Assembly: GCF_014648195.1 (NCBI RefSeq)
Contig: NZ_BMQQ01000040.1
Span: 1-48,462 of the forward strand
Source: Streptomyces purpureus
Lineage (GTDB): Bacteria; Actinomycetota; Actinomycetes; Streptomycetales; Streptomycetaceae
Reading direction: 5' to 3'
Length of the DNA stretch: 48,462 nt
Shown: positions 17,050 to 24,896 of the stretch, in pieces
How the letters are laid out: each line of letters opens with the position of its first letter
How positions within the stretch are numbered: position 1 is the stretch's first letter
Program-made: the position numbers and the translations under genes
The notes under the pieces: model-generated
What the model saw: only the letters and a program-made list of their open reading frames with translations
The model's database searches: none
Told to the model about the DNA's origin: nothing

Positions 17050-18339
17050 GTGGCATCCACGGTCACCACGTCCGCTGCGAAGCGCCCCGGGTACGGACAA
17101 CTCCTGCGCACCCCCGGCGCCCTCTCTTTCCTGCTGCCCGGCTTCCTGGCCCGGCAGCCGTTCGCGATGCTGACCATCGGCATCGTCCTGCTCGTCCAGC
17201 ACACCACCGGCTCCTACGGCAGCGCGGGCGCCGTCGCCGCCGCGACCGGTGTCTCCATGGCACTGTTCGCCCCGCAGAGCGGCAAGCTCGCCGACCGCTT
17301 CGGCCAGCGCGCCGTGCTCCTCCCGGGCGTCCTCATCCACACCGTCGCGGTCTCCGCGCTGGTGGCCCTGGCCCTCGCGGACGCCCCCATGTGGGCCCTG
17401 TTCGCCGCCGCCGTGCCCACCGGTGCGTCCGTCCCGCAGATCGGCCCCATGGTGCGGGCCCGCTGGGCGGCCAAGCTGGAGCGCTCCCCCCTGATGCCGA
17501 CCGCGGCCGCCTGGGAGTCGGTCACGGACGAGTTCACCTTCGTCGTCGGACCGGTCCTGGCCACCGCCCTGTGCACCGGCGTCCACCCGGCGGCCGGCCT
17601 GATCGCAGAGGCGGCGCTCACCCTGGTCGGCGGTCTGTTCTTCGCCGCCCAGCGCGCCACCCAGCCCGCTCACGGCCTGGTCGCCGCGGCCGCCGCCGAA
17701 CGGAACTCCTCCGCCCTGTCCATCCCCGGCGTCCGCGTCCTGATCGTCGCCTTCCTCGGCATCGGCTCGGTCTTCGGCGGTATGCAGGTCTCCCTGACCG
17801 CCTTCACCGAGGAGATCGGCAACCCCGGCGCCAACGGACTGCTGTACGGCATCTTCGCGGCGGGCAACATGCTCGCCGGCATCGCGTGCGGCACCATCGC
17901 CTGGAAGATCGGCCCCCGCCGCCGTCTGATCCTCGGCTACGCCGGCCTGACCGTGGCCGCCTCGCTGCTCTGGTCCGTCCACTCGGTGCTGCTGCTCGGC
18001 GCGCTGGGCCTGGTCGTCGGCCTGTGCATCGCACCGGCCCTGATCACCGGCTACACCCTGGTCGAGTCGCTGGTGCCGTCCTCCGCCCGTACCGAGGCCT
18101 TCACCTGGCTCACCGGCGCGGTGGCCCTGGGCCAGGCGGCGGCCGTGACCGTCGCCGGACGGCTGGCCGACGCCCACGGCGCCAGCACCGGATTCCTGGT
18201 CCCCCTGGTCGGCACCGCGCTGGCGCTGGCCACCCTCCTGGCGCTGCGTTCGCGCCTCGCCCCGGCTCCGGCCGGGCGGGCCACCGGACGGATCGCGGCA
18301 CGTGGTGTCGGTCACCGCGTCCCTGTGACGGTGGACTGA
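17050..18339 (+). CDS. MFS transporter
   Basis: A 429-residue protein with about 12 hydrophobic segments. The loop between helices 2 and 3 carries S-G-K-L-A-D-R-F-G-Q-R-A, the MFS motif A, partly repeated in the second half as R-L-A-D-A-H-G. It resembles Streptomyces drug-efflux-type MFS proteins without a known substrate. GTG 17050 lies after a purine-rich stretch with GAAAGG eight bases upstream; earlier in-frame codons have no ribosome site. It is preceded by a structured leader and followed within 31 bp by the CIRCE site of fmdB. Confidence 0.82.
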   Translation: MASTVTTSAAKRPGYGQLLRTPGALSFLLPGFLARQPFAMLTIGIVLLVQHTTGSYGSAGAVAAATGVSMALFAPQSGKLADRFGQRAVLLPGVLIHTVAVSALVALALADAPMWALFAAAVPTGASVPQIGPMVRARWAAKLERSPLMPTAAAWESVTDEFTFVVGPVLATALCTGVHPAAGLIAEAALTLVGGLFFAAQRATQPAHGLVAAAAAERNSSALSIPGVRVLIVAFLGIGSVFGGMQVSLTAFTEEIGNPGANGLLYGIFAAGNMLAGIACGTIAWKIGPRRRLILGYAGLTVAASLLWSVHSVLLLGALGLVVGLCIAPALITGYTLVESLVPSSARTEAFTWLTGAVALGQAAAVTVAGRLADAHGASTGFLVPLVGTALALATLLALRSRLAPAPAGRATGRIAARGVGHRVPVTVD

Positions 18340-18369
18340 TTCACAGGAATACGTCAGTATGGACAGTCG

Positions 18370-18396
18370 TTAGCACTCATCGAGTCAGAGTGCCAG
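18370..18396 (+). promoter_or_regulatory. CIRCE element (HrcA operator) upstream of fmdB-like gene
   Basis: TTAGCACTC, nine bases, then GAGTGCCAG. The left arm matches the CIRCE consensus 9 of 9 and the right arm 7 of 9, with the correct 9-bp spacer. The site overlaps the AGGAGG ribosome site (18395-18400) of the gene at 18408, and a -10-like TATGGA lies at 18358-18363. HrcA binding at CIRCE represses heat-shock genes in many bacteria, so this gene is likely heat-inducible. Confidence 0.85.
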
Positions 18397-18407
18397 GAGG
18401 AAGACAA

Positions 18408-18731
18408 GTGCCGACCTACCAGTACCAGTGCACCGAGTGCGGCGAGGGCCTCGAGGCGGTGCAGAAGTTCACCGATGACGCCCTCACGGAGTGCCCGAGC
18501 TGCCAGGGACGCCTGAAGAAGGTGTTCTCCGCGGTCGGCATTGTCTTCAAGGGCTCCGGCTTCTACCGCAACGACAGCCGCGGCTCGTCGTCGAGCAGCT
18601 CGCCGGCGTCGTCGTCGAAGTCGTCCACGACCTCCTCGGACTCCAGCTCGTCGTCGTCCTCGTCCGGCTCGAAGCCGGCCGCCTCGTCCTCCTCGACGTC
18701 GGCGTCCACGGGCTCCAGCTCGGCCGCCTGA
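18408..18731 (+). CDS. FmdB family zinc-ribbon protein with Ser-rich tail
   Basis: A 107-residue protein. Residues 1-50 form the FmdB zinc ribbon: P-T-Y-Q-Y-Q-C-T-E-C-G, then T-E-C-P-S-C-Q-G-R-L-K-K-V-F, with four cysteines in two C-x2-C knuckles, then G-I-V-F-K-G-S-G-F-Y. Residues 58-107 are almost all Ser with Ala, Thr and Lys and look disordered. The family is named after a putative regulator but has no settled function. GTG 18408 follows AGGAGG. The CIRCE element just upstream suggests heat-shock control, pointing to a proteostasis-linked role. A 12-bp terminator follows. Confidence 0.88.
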   Translation: MPTYQYQCTECGEGLEAVQKFTDDALTECPSCQGRLKKVFSAVGIVFKGSGFYRNDSRGSSSSSSPASSSKSSTTSSDSSSSSSSSGSKPAASSSSTSASTGSSSAA

Positions 18732-18752
18732 GCGACTCCACGGACTCATCCG

Positions 18753-18780
18753 GACCCCGCCGTTGCGTAACGGCGGGGTC
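18753..18780 (+). terminator. Terminator after fmdB-like gene
   Basis: A perfect 12-bp stem GACCCCGCCGTT/AACGGCGGGGTC with loop GCGT, 22 bp after the stop codon. Confidence 0.8.
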
Positions 18781-18814
18781 TTCGGCGTACGGCCCGTCGG
18801 TTCCGGCCCGTTGT

Positions 18815-18820
18815 TAGGGT
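18815..18820 (+). promoter_or_regulatory. -10 element for a probable leaderless mtnP mRNA
   Basis: TAGGGT ends 7 bp before ATG 18828. That places the transcription start at or next to the A of the start codon. No clear -35 box is seen. Confidence 0.4.
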
Positions 18821-18827
18821 GACTGGC

Positions 18828-19676
18828 ATGGCGACAGACGCGCAGGTGTACGCGGGCATAGGCGTAATCGGGGGTTCGGGCTTCTACTCCTTCCTGGAGG
18901 ACGTGACGGAGGTGTCCGTGGACACCCCGTACGGCAGCCCGAGCGACTCGCTGTTCATCGGGGAAGTCGCCGGCCGGCAGGTCGCGTTCCTGCCCCGGCA
19001 CGGGCGGAGCCACACGCTCCCCCCGCACAAGATCAACTACCGGGCCAATCTGTGGGCCCTGCGGTCCGTCGGCGTACGGCAGGTGCTCGGGCCGTGTGCG
19101 GTGGGCGGCCTCCAGGCGGAGTACGGGCCCGGCACGCTGCTCGTCCCCGACCAGCTCGTGGACCGTACGAAGTCCCGGGCGCAGACCTTCTTCGACGGGG
19201 AGCCGCTGCCGGACGGAACCGTCCCGAACGTCGTCCACACCACCTTCGCCGACCCCTACTGCCCCGACGGGCGGCGCGTCGCGCTGAAGGCGGCCCGGGG
19301 ACGCGGCTGGGACGCCGTCGACGGCGGCACGATGGTCGTCATCGAGGGCCCGCGGTTCTCCACCCGCGCCGAGTCCCGCTGGCACGCTGCGGCGGGCTGG
19401 TCGGTGGTCGGCATGACCGGGCACCCCGAGGCCGTCCTCGCGCGTGAGCTGGGGCTCTGCTACACCTCGATGGCGCTGGTGACGGACCTGGACGCGGGCG
19501 CCGAGACCGGCGAGGGCGTCTCGCACACCGAGGTCCTGAAGGTGTTCGGCGCGAACGTCGGGCGGCTGCGTGAGGTGCTCTTCGACGCGGTGGGCGCGCT
19601 GCCCGAGACCGTGGACCGGGACTGCCTGTGCACCCATGCGCACGACGGCTGGGACCTGGGGATCGAACTGCCGTAG
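18828..19676 (+). CDS. mtnP: S-methyl-5'-thioadenosine phosphorylase
   Basis: Cleaves methylthioadenosine with phosphate to adenine and 5-methylthioribose 1-phosphate in methionine salvage. 282 residues, matching the trimeric phosphorylase family. It has G-V-I-G-G-S-G-F-Y near the start, F-L-P-R-H-G-R-S-H-T-L-P-P-H-K-I-N-Y-R-A-N (phosphate and ribose site), I-E-G-P-R-F-S-T-R-A-E-S and V-G-M-T-G-H-P-E-A-V-L-A-R-E. ATG 18828 is favoured by homology and the leaderless spacing; GTG 18819 would add three residues. Related purine nucleoside phosphorylases share motifs, so substrate preference is likely but not proven. Confidence 0.9.
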   Translation: MATDAQVYAGIGVIGGSGFYSFLEDVTEVSVDTPYGSPSDSLFIGEVAGRQVAFLPRHGRSHTLPPHKINYRANLWALRSVGVRQVLGPCAVGGLQAEYGPGTLLVPDQLVDRTKSRAQTFFDGEPLPDGTVPNVVHTTFADPYCPDGRRVALKAARGRGWDAVDGGTMVVIEGPRFSTRAESRWHAAAGWSVVGMTGHPEAVLARELGLCYTSMALVTDLDAGAETGEGVSHTEVLKVFGANVGRLREVLFDAVGALPETVDRDCLCTHAHDGWDLGIELP

Positions 19677-19693
19677 AGGTCGGCGACTGCCCG

Positions 19694-19723
19694 CTCCCTC
19701 ACCTGCGTGGGTGAGGGAGTTTT
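19694..19723 (+). terminator. Rho-independent terminator after mtnP
   Basis: A 10-bp stem CTCCCTCACC/GGTGAGGGAG with a 6-nt loop is followed directly by TTTT, 17 bp after the stop. Confidence 0.85.
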
Positions 19724-19746
19724 CCACAACTGGTCGGTAGTCCACA
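19720..19746 (+). other. Pair of DnaA-box-like 9-mers
   Basis: TTTTCCACA (19720-19728) and TAGTCCACA (19738-19746) each differ by about one base from the Streptomyces DnaA-box consensus TTGTCCACA and lie 18 bp apart on the same strand. The first overlaps the terminator T-run, so chance is possible. Confidence 0.25.
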
Positions 19747-19834
19747 GGCTGGAGCGGGATCGGGTGGGGTGCGGGATCGTCGAGGGGCGGTGACCGGAAA
19801 GGCCGGGAACCCCTTTCGACAGGCGGTGTTCGCG

Positions 19835-20443
19835 ATGACGTCCTGCACTCCCTCCCCCTCTTCTCCCTCTCCTTCCTCTCCCTCCGCCGGCTCCTCTTCT
19901 TCCCTCTCCTCTCCCCCTTCCTCCGTACCCGGGCTGCGGGGCGTCCCCGCGTTTCCGCCCGTCCGCGTGCGTCGCGGGGCTCAGCGGCTGCGGCTGCGGC
20001 GGGCCATGCGGCGCAGGCGCAGGTCACTGGCGGCGGGGCTGGCGATGACCGCGGCCGCGCTGGCGGCCATGGGGCAGGGTCTGCCGGGCGGTTCGGCCGC
20101 CGCGGGGCCGCCCACGGCGAGCGCCTCCGCCGCGGCCTCCGGTGATCCGGCGCCCCGGCCGGTGCGGATGGTGGCGGCGCCGGTACGGATCGCGGACGCC
20201 GCGACCGTACGGCTGTTGCGGCCCGGCGACCGGGTCGATGTGATCGCCGCCGCCAACTCGCCCACGGGGGAGGCGGGTGAGCCGCGCGTCGTGGCGACGG
20301 GGGCTCGGGTGGCCCGAGTTCCGCAGTCGCGCGAGACTTCTCCGGACGGCGGGGCTCTGGTCGTCCTGTCGGTGCCGCGCTCCACGGCGACGGCGCTGGC
20401 CGGTGCGGGGGCGTCCTCACGACTGGCGGTGACCTTGTGCTGA
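19835..20443 (+). CDS. Orphan SAF/RcpC-CpaB-like protein
   Basis: The C-terminal 100 residues resemble the SAF/RcpC part of pilus protein CpaB: V-R-I-A-D-A-A-T-V-R-L-L-R-P-G-D-R-V-D-V-I, then V-A-T-G-A-R-V-A-R-V-P and L-V-V-L-S-V-P-R-S-T-A-T. Before it is an Arg-rich stretch and one hydrophobic helix, fitting an anchored exported protein. The first 35 residues from ATG 19835 are Ser/Pro-rich and encoded by a polypyrimidine tract. GTG 19967 or ATG 20006 may be the true start. No other pilus genes are nearby, so a pilus role is doubtful. Confidence 0.65.
   Translation: MTSCTPSPSSPSPSSPSAGSSSSLSSPPSSVPGLRGVPAFPPVRVRRGAQRLRLRRAMRRRRRSLAAGLAMTAAALAAMGQGLPGGSAAAGPPTASASAAASGDPAPRPVRMVAAPVRIADAATVRLLRPGDRVDVIAAANSPTGEAGEPRVVATGARVARVPQSRETSPDGGALVVLSVPRSTATALAGAGASSRLAVTLC
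19848..19924 (+). repeat. Polypyrimidine tract
   Basis: Seventy-seven bases contain only C and T except for three G at 19886-19890. They comprise uninterrupted runs of 38 (19848-19885) and 34 (19891-19924). The tract lies at the 5' end of the SAF-like gene, either in its leader or encoding a Ser/Pro-rich start. Confidence 0.8.
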
Positions 20444-20554
20444 TTCGCACTGACGGTCAGTCAAGTCGTTGGTCCGTGTGTACCGATTGGACTGCCCCAC
20501 GCCGTACGCGGCCTAATGGCTCAGCCAACTGCACGCGCGACGAAAGGCTCCCTG

Positions 20555-21061
20555 GTGACCCCGAAGAAGGAAAGCGTGATGGCAGGCTTCAAAGCCTTCC
20601 TGATGCGCGGGAACGTGATCGATCTCGCGGTGGCCGTCGTCATCGGTGCCGCGTTCACCAACATCGTGAACTCGGTGGTGAAGGGCGTCATCAACCCGCT
20701 GGTCGGCGCCTTCGGCACCAAGGACCTGGAGAGCTACCAGTCCTGCCTCAAGGGGCCCTGCGAGGTGAACGACGCCGGGGAGGTGGTCTCCGGTATCCCG
20801 ATCATGTGGGGCCTGGTCCTCAGCGCGGTCCTCAGCTTCCTGATCACCGCGGCCGTCGTCTACTTCCTGATGGTCCTGCCCATGGCGAAGTACCTGGCCC
20901 GGCGGGCGGCGATGGACAGGGCGAAGCAGGGCGTCCAGGAGACCCTGGAGATCAGCGAGCTCGAGGTGCTGAAGGAGATCCGCGACCTGCTGGCCCAGCA
21001 GCGGCAGCCCGGCGCGGGCGGTACGGGCGGGGCCGGTGGCGGCGGGGGCACCACCCCCTAG
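20555..21061 (+). CDS. mscL: Large-conductance mechanosensitive channel MscL
   Basis: A pentameric membrane valve that opens under hypo-osmotic tension. 168 residues with the hallmark first helix A-F-L-M-R-G-N-V-I-D-L-A-V-A-V-V-I-G-A-A-F, a periplasmic loop with two Cys, a second helix (L-I-T-A-A-V-V-Y-F-L-M-V) and a cytoplasmic helix bundle ending in a Gly-rich tail. GTG 20555 follows GAAAGG at 7 nt; ATG 20579 with an internal GGA is an alternative. The small palindrome ACTGAC-G-GTCAGT (20449-20461) lies in the upstream gap. Confidence 0.92.
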   Translation: MTPKKESVMAGFKAFLMRGNVIDLAVAVVIGAAFTNIVNSVVKGVINPLVGAFGTKDLESYQSCLKGPCEVNDAGEVVSGIPIMWGLVLSAVLSFLITAAVVYFLMVLPMAKYLARRAAMDRAKQGVQETLEISELEVLKEIRDLLAQQRQPGAGGTGGAGGGGGTTP

Positions 21062-21077
21062 CCGGCGTCGGCCGGCA

Positions 21078-21272
21078 TCAGAGGTGGTGCGGCGGCTTCT
21101 CGTCGAGGAAGCGCGCCAGATCGGCGGCGCTGTCGCCGCCCGGAGGCCGCTCGCCCCACCCACGGTCCGTATCGTCCGCGGATTGCTGGTCCAGCGGATC
21201 GTCGAAGATCAGCTTCGGCTGGGGCTTCGGCTGCTTCGCGTCTCGCGGTCCGGGAGCGGGGGCGGTACTCAT
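21078..21272 (-). CDS. Small conserved acidic protein
   Basis: A 64-residue protein ending L-A-R-F-L-D-E-K-P-P-H-H-L with a central D-D-P-L-D-Q-Q-S-A-D-D-T-D-R-G-W-G-E-R. I recall similar short proteins in Streptomyces, but no function is known. ATG 21272 is preceded at 6 nt by TACCCT, suggesting a leaderless mRNA. The in-frame ATG at 21392 gives 104 residues, has GGAAGGA at 6 nt and keeps high GC3, so the longer form is a real alternative. It converges on mscL with 16 bp between stops. Confidence 0.6.
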   Translation of the reverse strand: MSTAPAPGPRDAKQPKPQPKLIFDDPLDQQSADDTDRGWGERPPGGDSAADLARFLDEKPPHHL

Positions 21273-21586
21273 ACGACAAGGGTACGCCGGGGGTTCGTCG
21301 CCCCCCTGGGCCGACCGGTTCGGCCGGGGCTGGGCGCTGCCGGCGGTGGGCCGGAGCGGGGGCAGGGGTTCGGGGTGGACCGGGTCGATCATGTCGGGTC
21401 CTTCCGCTGGGCCGTGCCGGGCACCGACGCGGTGGGGGACGCCGCCCCCGGGCCGGTCACCCGGTCATCGTAAGACGGTCCCATCCGTTTCAGCCCGTTT
21501 TGGGCGATGGTGGGGTGAGGTGGTCCCTCGGATGACGCGCCGCGCGTCTGACGGCCGGGGCGTTCCGGCTCTGCTGTTCTGGGCGT
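21273..21586. other. Intergenic or N-terminal extension region before ltrA
   Basis: This 314-bp stretch separates the small protein from ltrA. On the minus strand it may encode a 40-residue extension of the small protein (to 21392). Nothing else convincing is seen. A lower-GC patch around 21467-21505 could hold promoters. Confidence 0.4.
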
Positions 21587-22840
21587 ATGACGCACACGCC
21601 CGACGGAACCTGGCCCGGTGCCTCATCAGGGCAGGGCCCCCACCACCATCGCCGTCCCGCATCGCCGCCCCACCCGCTGCGGCCACTGGTCTCCCGCAGC
21701 CGCACCGAGGAGCACCGGCCCGCCACACCGCTGGAGCTCTTCTTCGACCTCTGCTTCGTCGTGGCCGTCGCCCAGGCCGGGGCGCAGCTGGTGCACGCGG
21801 TCGCCGAGCGGCACACGGGCGAGGGGATCGCCAACTACGCGATGGTGTTCTTCGCGATCTGGTGGGCGTGGATGAACTTCACGTGGTTCGCCTCGGCGTA
21901 CGACAACGACGACGCGCTCTACCGGGTCGTCACCCTCGTCCAGATCGCCGGTGTGCTCATCCTCGCCGCCGGGGTGTCGCGGGCCTTCGAGGACCACGAC
22001 TTCCTGATCGTGTGGCTGGGCTATGTGGTGATGCGGCTCGCGCTGGTCTTCCAGTGGCTGCGCGCCGCGCGGCACGCCTCCGGCGGGGAGCGGAAGACGG
22101 CGCTGCGGTACGCGGGCGGGGTGATGCTGTGCCAGGTGGGCTGGACGGCGCTGCTGTATACGCCTGAGGGCGCGCGTCCGTGGGTCTTCCTGGGCATGGC
22201 GGTGGCCGAGATGGCCGTGCCGGTGTTCGCGGAGAAGGACGTGACCACGCAGTGGCATCCGCACCACATCGCCGAGCGCTACGGACTGTTCACGATCATC
22301 GTGCTCGGCGAGACGATCGCCGCGGCGACGGTGGCGGTGAAGTCCGGGATCGACGAGAACGACGCCCTCGACGATCTGCTGCCGATCGCCGCGGGCGGAC
22401 TGCTGATCGTCTTCGCGGCGTGGTGGGTCTACTTCGTGGTGCCCGCGCACGACCGGCTCGCCTCGAACAAGCAGGGCTTCCTCTGGGGCTACGGCCACTA
22501 TCTGATCTTCACCGCGGCGGCGGCGATCGGCGCGGGCATCGAGATCGCGGTGGAGCAGACCGTCGGCAAGGCACACGTCTCGACGCTGGCGGCGGCGAGC
22601 GCGGTGACGGTGCCGACGGCGATCTATCTGCTGACGGTGTGGGTGCTGCACGCCCGGTACTTCAAGGTGGGCATCGCCCAGCAGATGGTGCTGCCGGTCT
22701 CCGCGCTGGCGGTGCTGTGCTGTTCGTTCGCGGGCCGCTGGGCCGTCTTCGCGGCCGGACTGGTGGCGGCCGCGACGGTCGCCACCGGGGTGACCCTGAC
22801 GGCCCGGATGCGACGGCGGGAAGAAGCGGCGACGGTGTGA
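21587..22840 (+). CDS. Low temperature requirement protein A (LtrA) family membrane protein
   Basis: A 417-residue polytopic protein with about ten hydrophobic segments. Its start has the LtrA signature T-P-L-E-L-F-F-D-L-C-F-V-V-A-V-A-Q, followed by N-F-T-W-F-A-S-A-Y-D-N-D-D; later come H-H-I-A-E-R-Y-G-L-F-T-I-I-V-L-G-E-T-I. LtrA was named from a Listeria cold-growth mutant; its molecular role is unknown. The first 35 residues are His/Pro-rich and variable. ATG 21587 has no clear ribosome site, so the transcript may be leaderless. Confidence 0.88.
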   Translation: MTHTPDGTWPGASSGQGPHHHRRPASPPHPLRPLVSRSRTEEHRPATPLELFFDLCFVVAVAQAGAQLVHAVAERHTGEGIANYAMVFFAIWWAWMNFTWFASAYDNDDALYRVVTLVQIAGVLILAAGVSRAFEDHDFLIVWLGYVVMRLALVFQWLRAARHASGGERKTALRYAGGVMLCQVGWTALLYTPEGARPWVFLGMAVAEMAVPVFAEKDVTTQWHPHHIAERYGLFTIIVLGETIAAATVAVKSGIDENDALDDLLPIAAGGLLIVFAAWWVYFVVPAHDRLASNKQGFLWGYGHYLIFTAAAAIGAGIEIAVEQTVGKAHVSTLAAASAVTVPTAIYLLTVWVLHARYFKVGIAQQMVLPVSALAVLCCSFAGRWAVFAAGLVAAATVATGVTLTARMRRREEAATV

Positions 22841-22884
22841 GAGAGCCCAAGTGGCGGGTGCCGCCCGCGTGATACGCAGGTGGC

Positions 22885-23913
22885 ATGACCAACAACGACG
22901 CACTGACGGACGTGGCCGGTCTTCGGGTCGGCCACGCGCGCGTGGCGGGTCCGGGCGCGCTCAGCGGTACGACCGTCGTCCTCGCGCCACCGGGCGGGGT
23001 GATCGCCGCCGTCGACGTACGCGGCGGCGGGCCCGGCACCCGGGAGACGGACGCGCTCGATCCGCGGAATCTGGTGCAGCGCGTGGAGGCGGTGACGCTG
23101 ACCGGCGGCAGCGCGTACGGCCTGGAGGCGGCGGCCGGGGTGATGGCCTGGCTGGAGGAGCGGGGGCGGGGGGTCAGGGTCGGTCCGGACCCGTCGCAGG
23201 TCGTGCCCGTCGTCCCGGCGGCGTGCCTGTTCGACCTCGGGCGGGGCGGCGAGTGGCGGGCCCGGCCGGACGCGTCGACGGGCCGCGCGGCGGTGGCGGC
23301 CGCGGCGGCCACGCAGATCGGCGCGCCGGTGCCGACGGGCGCCGTCGGGGCGGGGACCGGCGCGGTCGTCGGCGGGCTGAAGGGCGGTGTGGGGACCGCG
23401 TCCACGGTCCTGGAGTCCGGTGTGACGGTCGGGGCGCTGGTGGTGGCCAACGCGGTGGGTTCGGCGGTCGATCCGGAGACGGGCGTGCTGTACGGGCGGT
23501 ACTTCGACGGCCGCCCGGAGTACCCGGCGCGCGAGGTCCACGCGGCGGCCCGGCGGCGGCTGGCGGAGGCGGCGGAGCGGAACGGGGCGCAGCCGCTGAA
23601 CACGACACTCGCGGTCGTCGCCACCGACGCGGACCTCACCCGCGCACAGGCGCACAAGCTGGCGGGGACGGCGCACGACGGTATCGCGCGCGCCGTGCGC
23701 CCGGTGCACCTGCTCAACGACGGTGACACGGTGTTCGCACTGGCGACGGGCGAACGGCCGCTGGGGGTCGGCCCCTTGGCGCTGAACGCGGTTCTGGCCG
23801 CGGGTGCGGACCTGGTGACCAGGGCGATCGTACGGGCGGTCCTGGCGGCGGACAGTGTCGAGGGGATGGGCGGGACATTCCCCTCGTACCGCGACCTCTA
23901 CCACCTCGACTGA
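22885..23913 (+). CDS. P1 family (DmpA/NylC-type) autoprocessing peptidase
   Basis: A 342-residue Ntn-fold precursor related to DmpA aminopeptidases and NylC. It starts with A-L-T-D-V-A-G-L-R-V-G-H and has V-D-V-R-G-G-G-P-G-T-R-E-T-D and L-T-G-G-S-A-Y-G-L-E-A-A-A-G-V. The cleavage site fits N-T-T-L-A-V-V-A-T-D-A, so the nucleophile would be Thr240 after Asn239, as in NylC, rather than the Ser of DmpA. Targets could be beta-peptides or amides; unknown. It starts 44 bp after ltrA, so readthrough is possible. Confidence 0.86.
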   Translation: MTNNDALTDVAGLRVGHARVAGPGALSGTTVVLAPPGGVIAAVDVRGGGPGTRETDALDPRNLVQRVEAVTLTGGSAYGLEAAAGVMAWLEERGRGVRVGPDPSQVVPVVPAACLFDLGRGGEWRARPDASTGRAAVAAAAATQIGAPVPTGAVGAGTGAVVGGLKGGVGTASTVLESGVTVGALVVANAVGSAVDPETGVLYGRYFDGRPEYPAREVHAAARRRLAEAAERNGAQPLNTTLAVVATDADLTRAQAHKLAGTAHDGIARAVRPVHLLNDGDTVFALATGERPLGVGPLALNAVLAAGADLVTRAIVRAVLAADSVEGMGGTFPSYRDLYHLD

Positions 23914-23932
23914 CGTACGGTTACGGCGAGTT

Positions 23933-23971
23933 GGGGGCGCACGGGAACTTCCCGAGCGCCCCCTTCGTTTT
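23933..23971 (+). terminator. Terminator after the P1 peptidase gene
   Basis: GGGGGCGC pairs with GCGCCCCC around an inner CGGG/CCCG stem, followed by TTCGTTTT, 19 bp after the stop. Confidence 0.8.
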
Positions 23972-24053
23972 GCCGAACCCCGGACGCGATGTCAGAGCAA
24001 GGGACTACGTTAAGCAAGCACCAAGTGACATGTGGCGACGGCCTGGAGACCCC

Positions 24054-24869
24054 TTGAACCATCCGAACGCTCCGTACGATCCGGCAGATCCGTACGAGAC
24101 GACTGAGACGCACCTTGAGCGACTCCTCGGGCGGGCGCTCAACTCCTTCGACCTGCCCGACACCACGGTCGAGCGCCTGGAGTCCGCGCTGGCGCACTCC
24201 AGTTCGCTGCATGCCTCGCACCACAGTGCGGCGCGGCACCGCACGACGTACAAGCACTCGTATCTGCTCCTGGACGGGACGACGCTGACGCTCTGGGAGC
24301 TGGTCCACAACAGCGGGCGCGACGGCGCCGAGCGGCACGAGCTCTACACGGACGAGTCGGAGGCCGCCCTCGCCGCGTCCCGGCTGCCGCTCGCCGGCGG
24401 GGGCCCGGGCCGTGGAAAGCCCGTCGACCGGGGCCAGGACCAGATCCGGGACGAGGACCAGGGCTTGGACCTGGACGGCGATCTGCGGCTGCTGGCCCGG
24501 CTGATGGCGAAGCCGATCCCGACGCGGCCGCGGATGTACGTGCCGGACAATTCGGCGGACCACGCGCGCCGGGTGCTGCGGCGCGCGGAGAACGCGGACC
24601 GGCCGGGCGAGGAGACCGCCGCCCGGCTGCGGTCCGCCTTCGCGCACCACATCACGCAGGCGTTCGGCCGCCACTGCGGGGTAGGGGGAGGCAGCCCGCG
24701 GGCCGGCTTCACGCTCTACGAGCACGCGTTCCTGCTGCTGGACGGCAGCGAGCTGAGCCTGTGGGAGGTCGAACACACGGCGACACCGGACGGCCGTCAC
24801 ATGTGCGAGGTGTACGTGGACGAGCGCGCGGCCCGCGAGGCGATGGAGCACCGCTCCCGCGTCCGCTGA
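24054..24869 (+). CDS. DUF6227 family protein
   Basis: A 271-residue protein that resembles the Streptomyces DUF6227 family; function unknown. It contains two similar modules, about residues 20-95 and 155-262. Each has a helical stretch with the S-A-L-A-H or S-A-F-A-H pattern, then Y-x-H-x-x-L-L-L-D-G and L-x-L-W-E-L/V, so it looks like an internal duplication. I chose TTG 24054 because GGAG precedes it by 5 nt and the conserved sequence (P-Y-D-P-A-D-P-Y-E-T-T-E) follows; ATG 24030 lacks a ribosome site. No membrane segments. Confidence 0.75.
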   Translation: MNHPNAPYDPADPYETTETHLERLLGRALNSFDLPDTTVERLESALAHSSSLHASHHSAARHRTTYKHSYLLLDGTTLTLWELVHNSGRDGAERHELYTDESEAALAASRLPLAGGGPGRGKPVDRGQDQIRDEDQGLDLDGDLRLLARLMAKPIPTRPRMYVPDNSADHARRVLRRAENADRPGEETAARLRSAFAHHITQAFGRHCGVGGGSPRAGFTLYEHAFLLLDGSELSLWEVEHTATPDGRHMCEVYVDERAAREAMEHRSRVR

Positions 24870-24896
24870 CCCGCCCCGCGGGACGGGAGAACGGGC

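Noticed and set aside
16835..17173. 112-codon frame between antiporter and MFS gene
   Set aside because: It overlaps the MFS gene start, runs through the hairpin and shows no recognisable sequence.
19720..19746. Replication origin
   Set aside because: Only two imperfect DnaA-like boxes; no box cluster, dnaA or dnaN nearby.
19835..20443. A Flp/Tad pilus locus
   Set aside because: Only a CpaB-like C-terminal region is present; no ATPase, secretin, prepilin or peptidase genes lie nearby.
21389..21595. Minus-strand frame of 68 codons overlapping the start of ltrA
   Set aside because: No family similarity; only the ATGA junction with the frame at 21392 spoke for it, which is weak.
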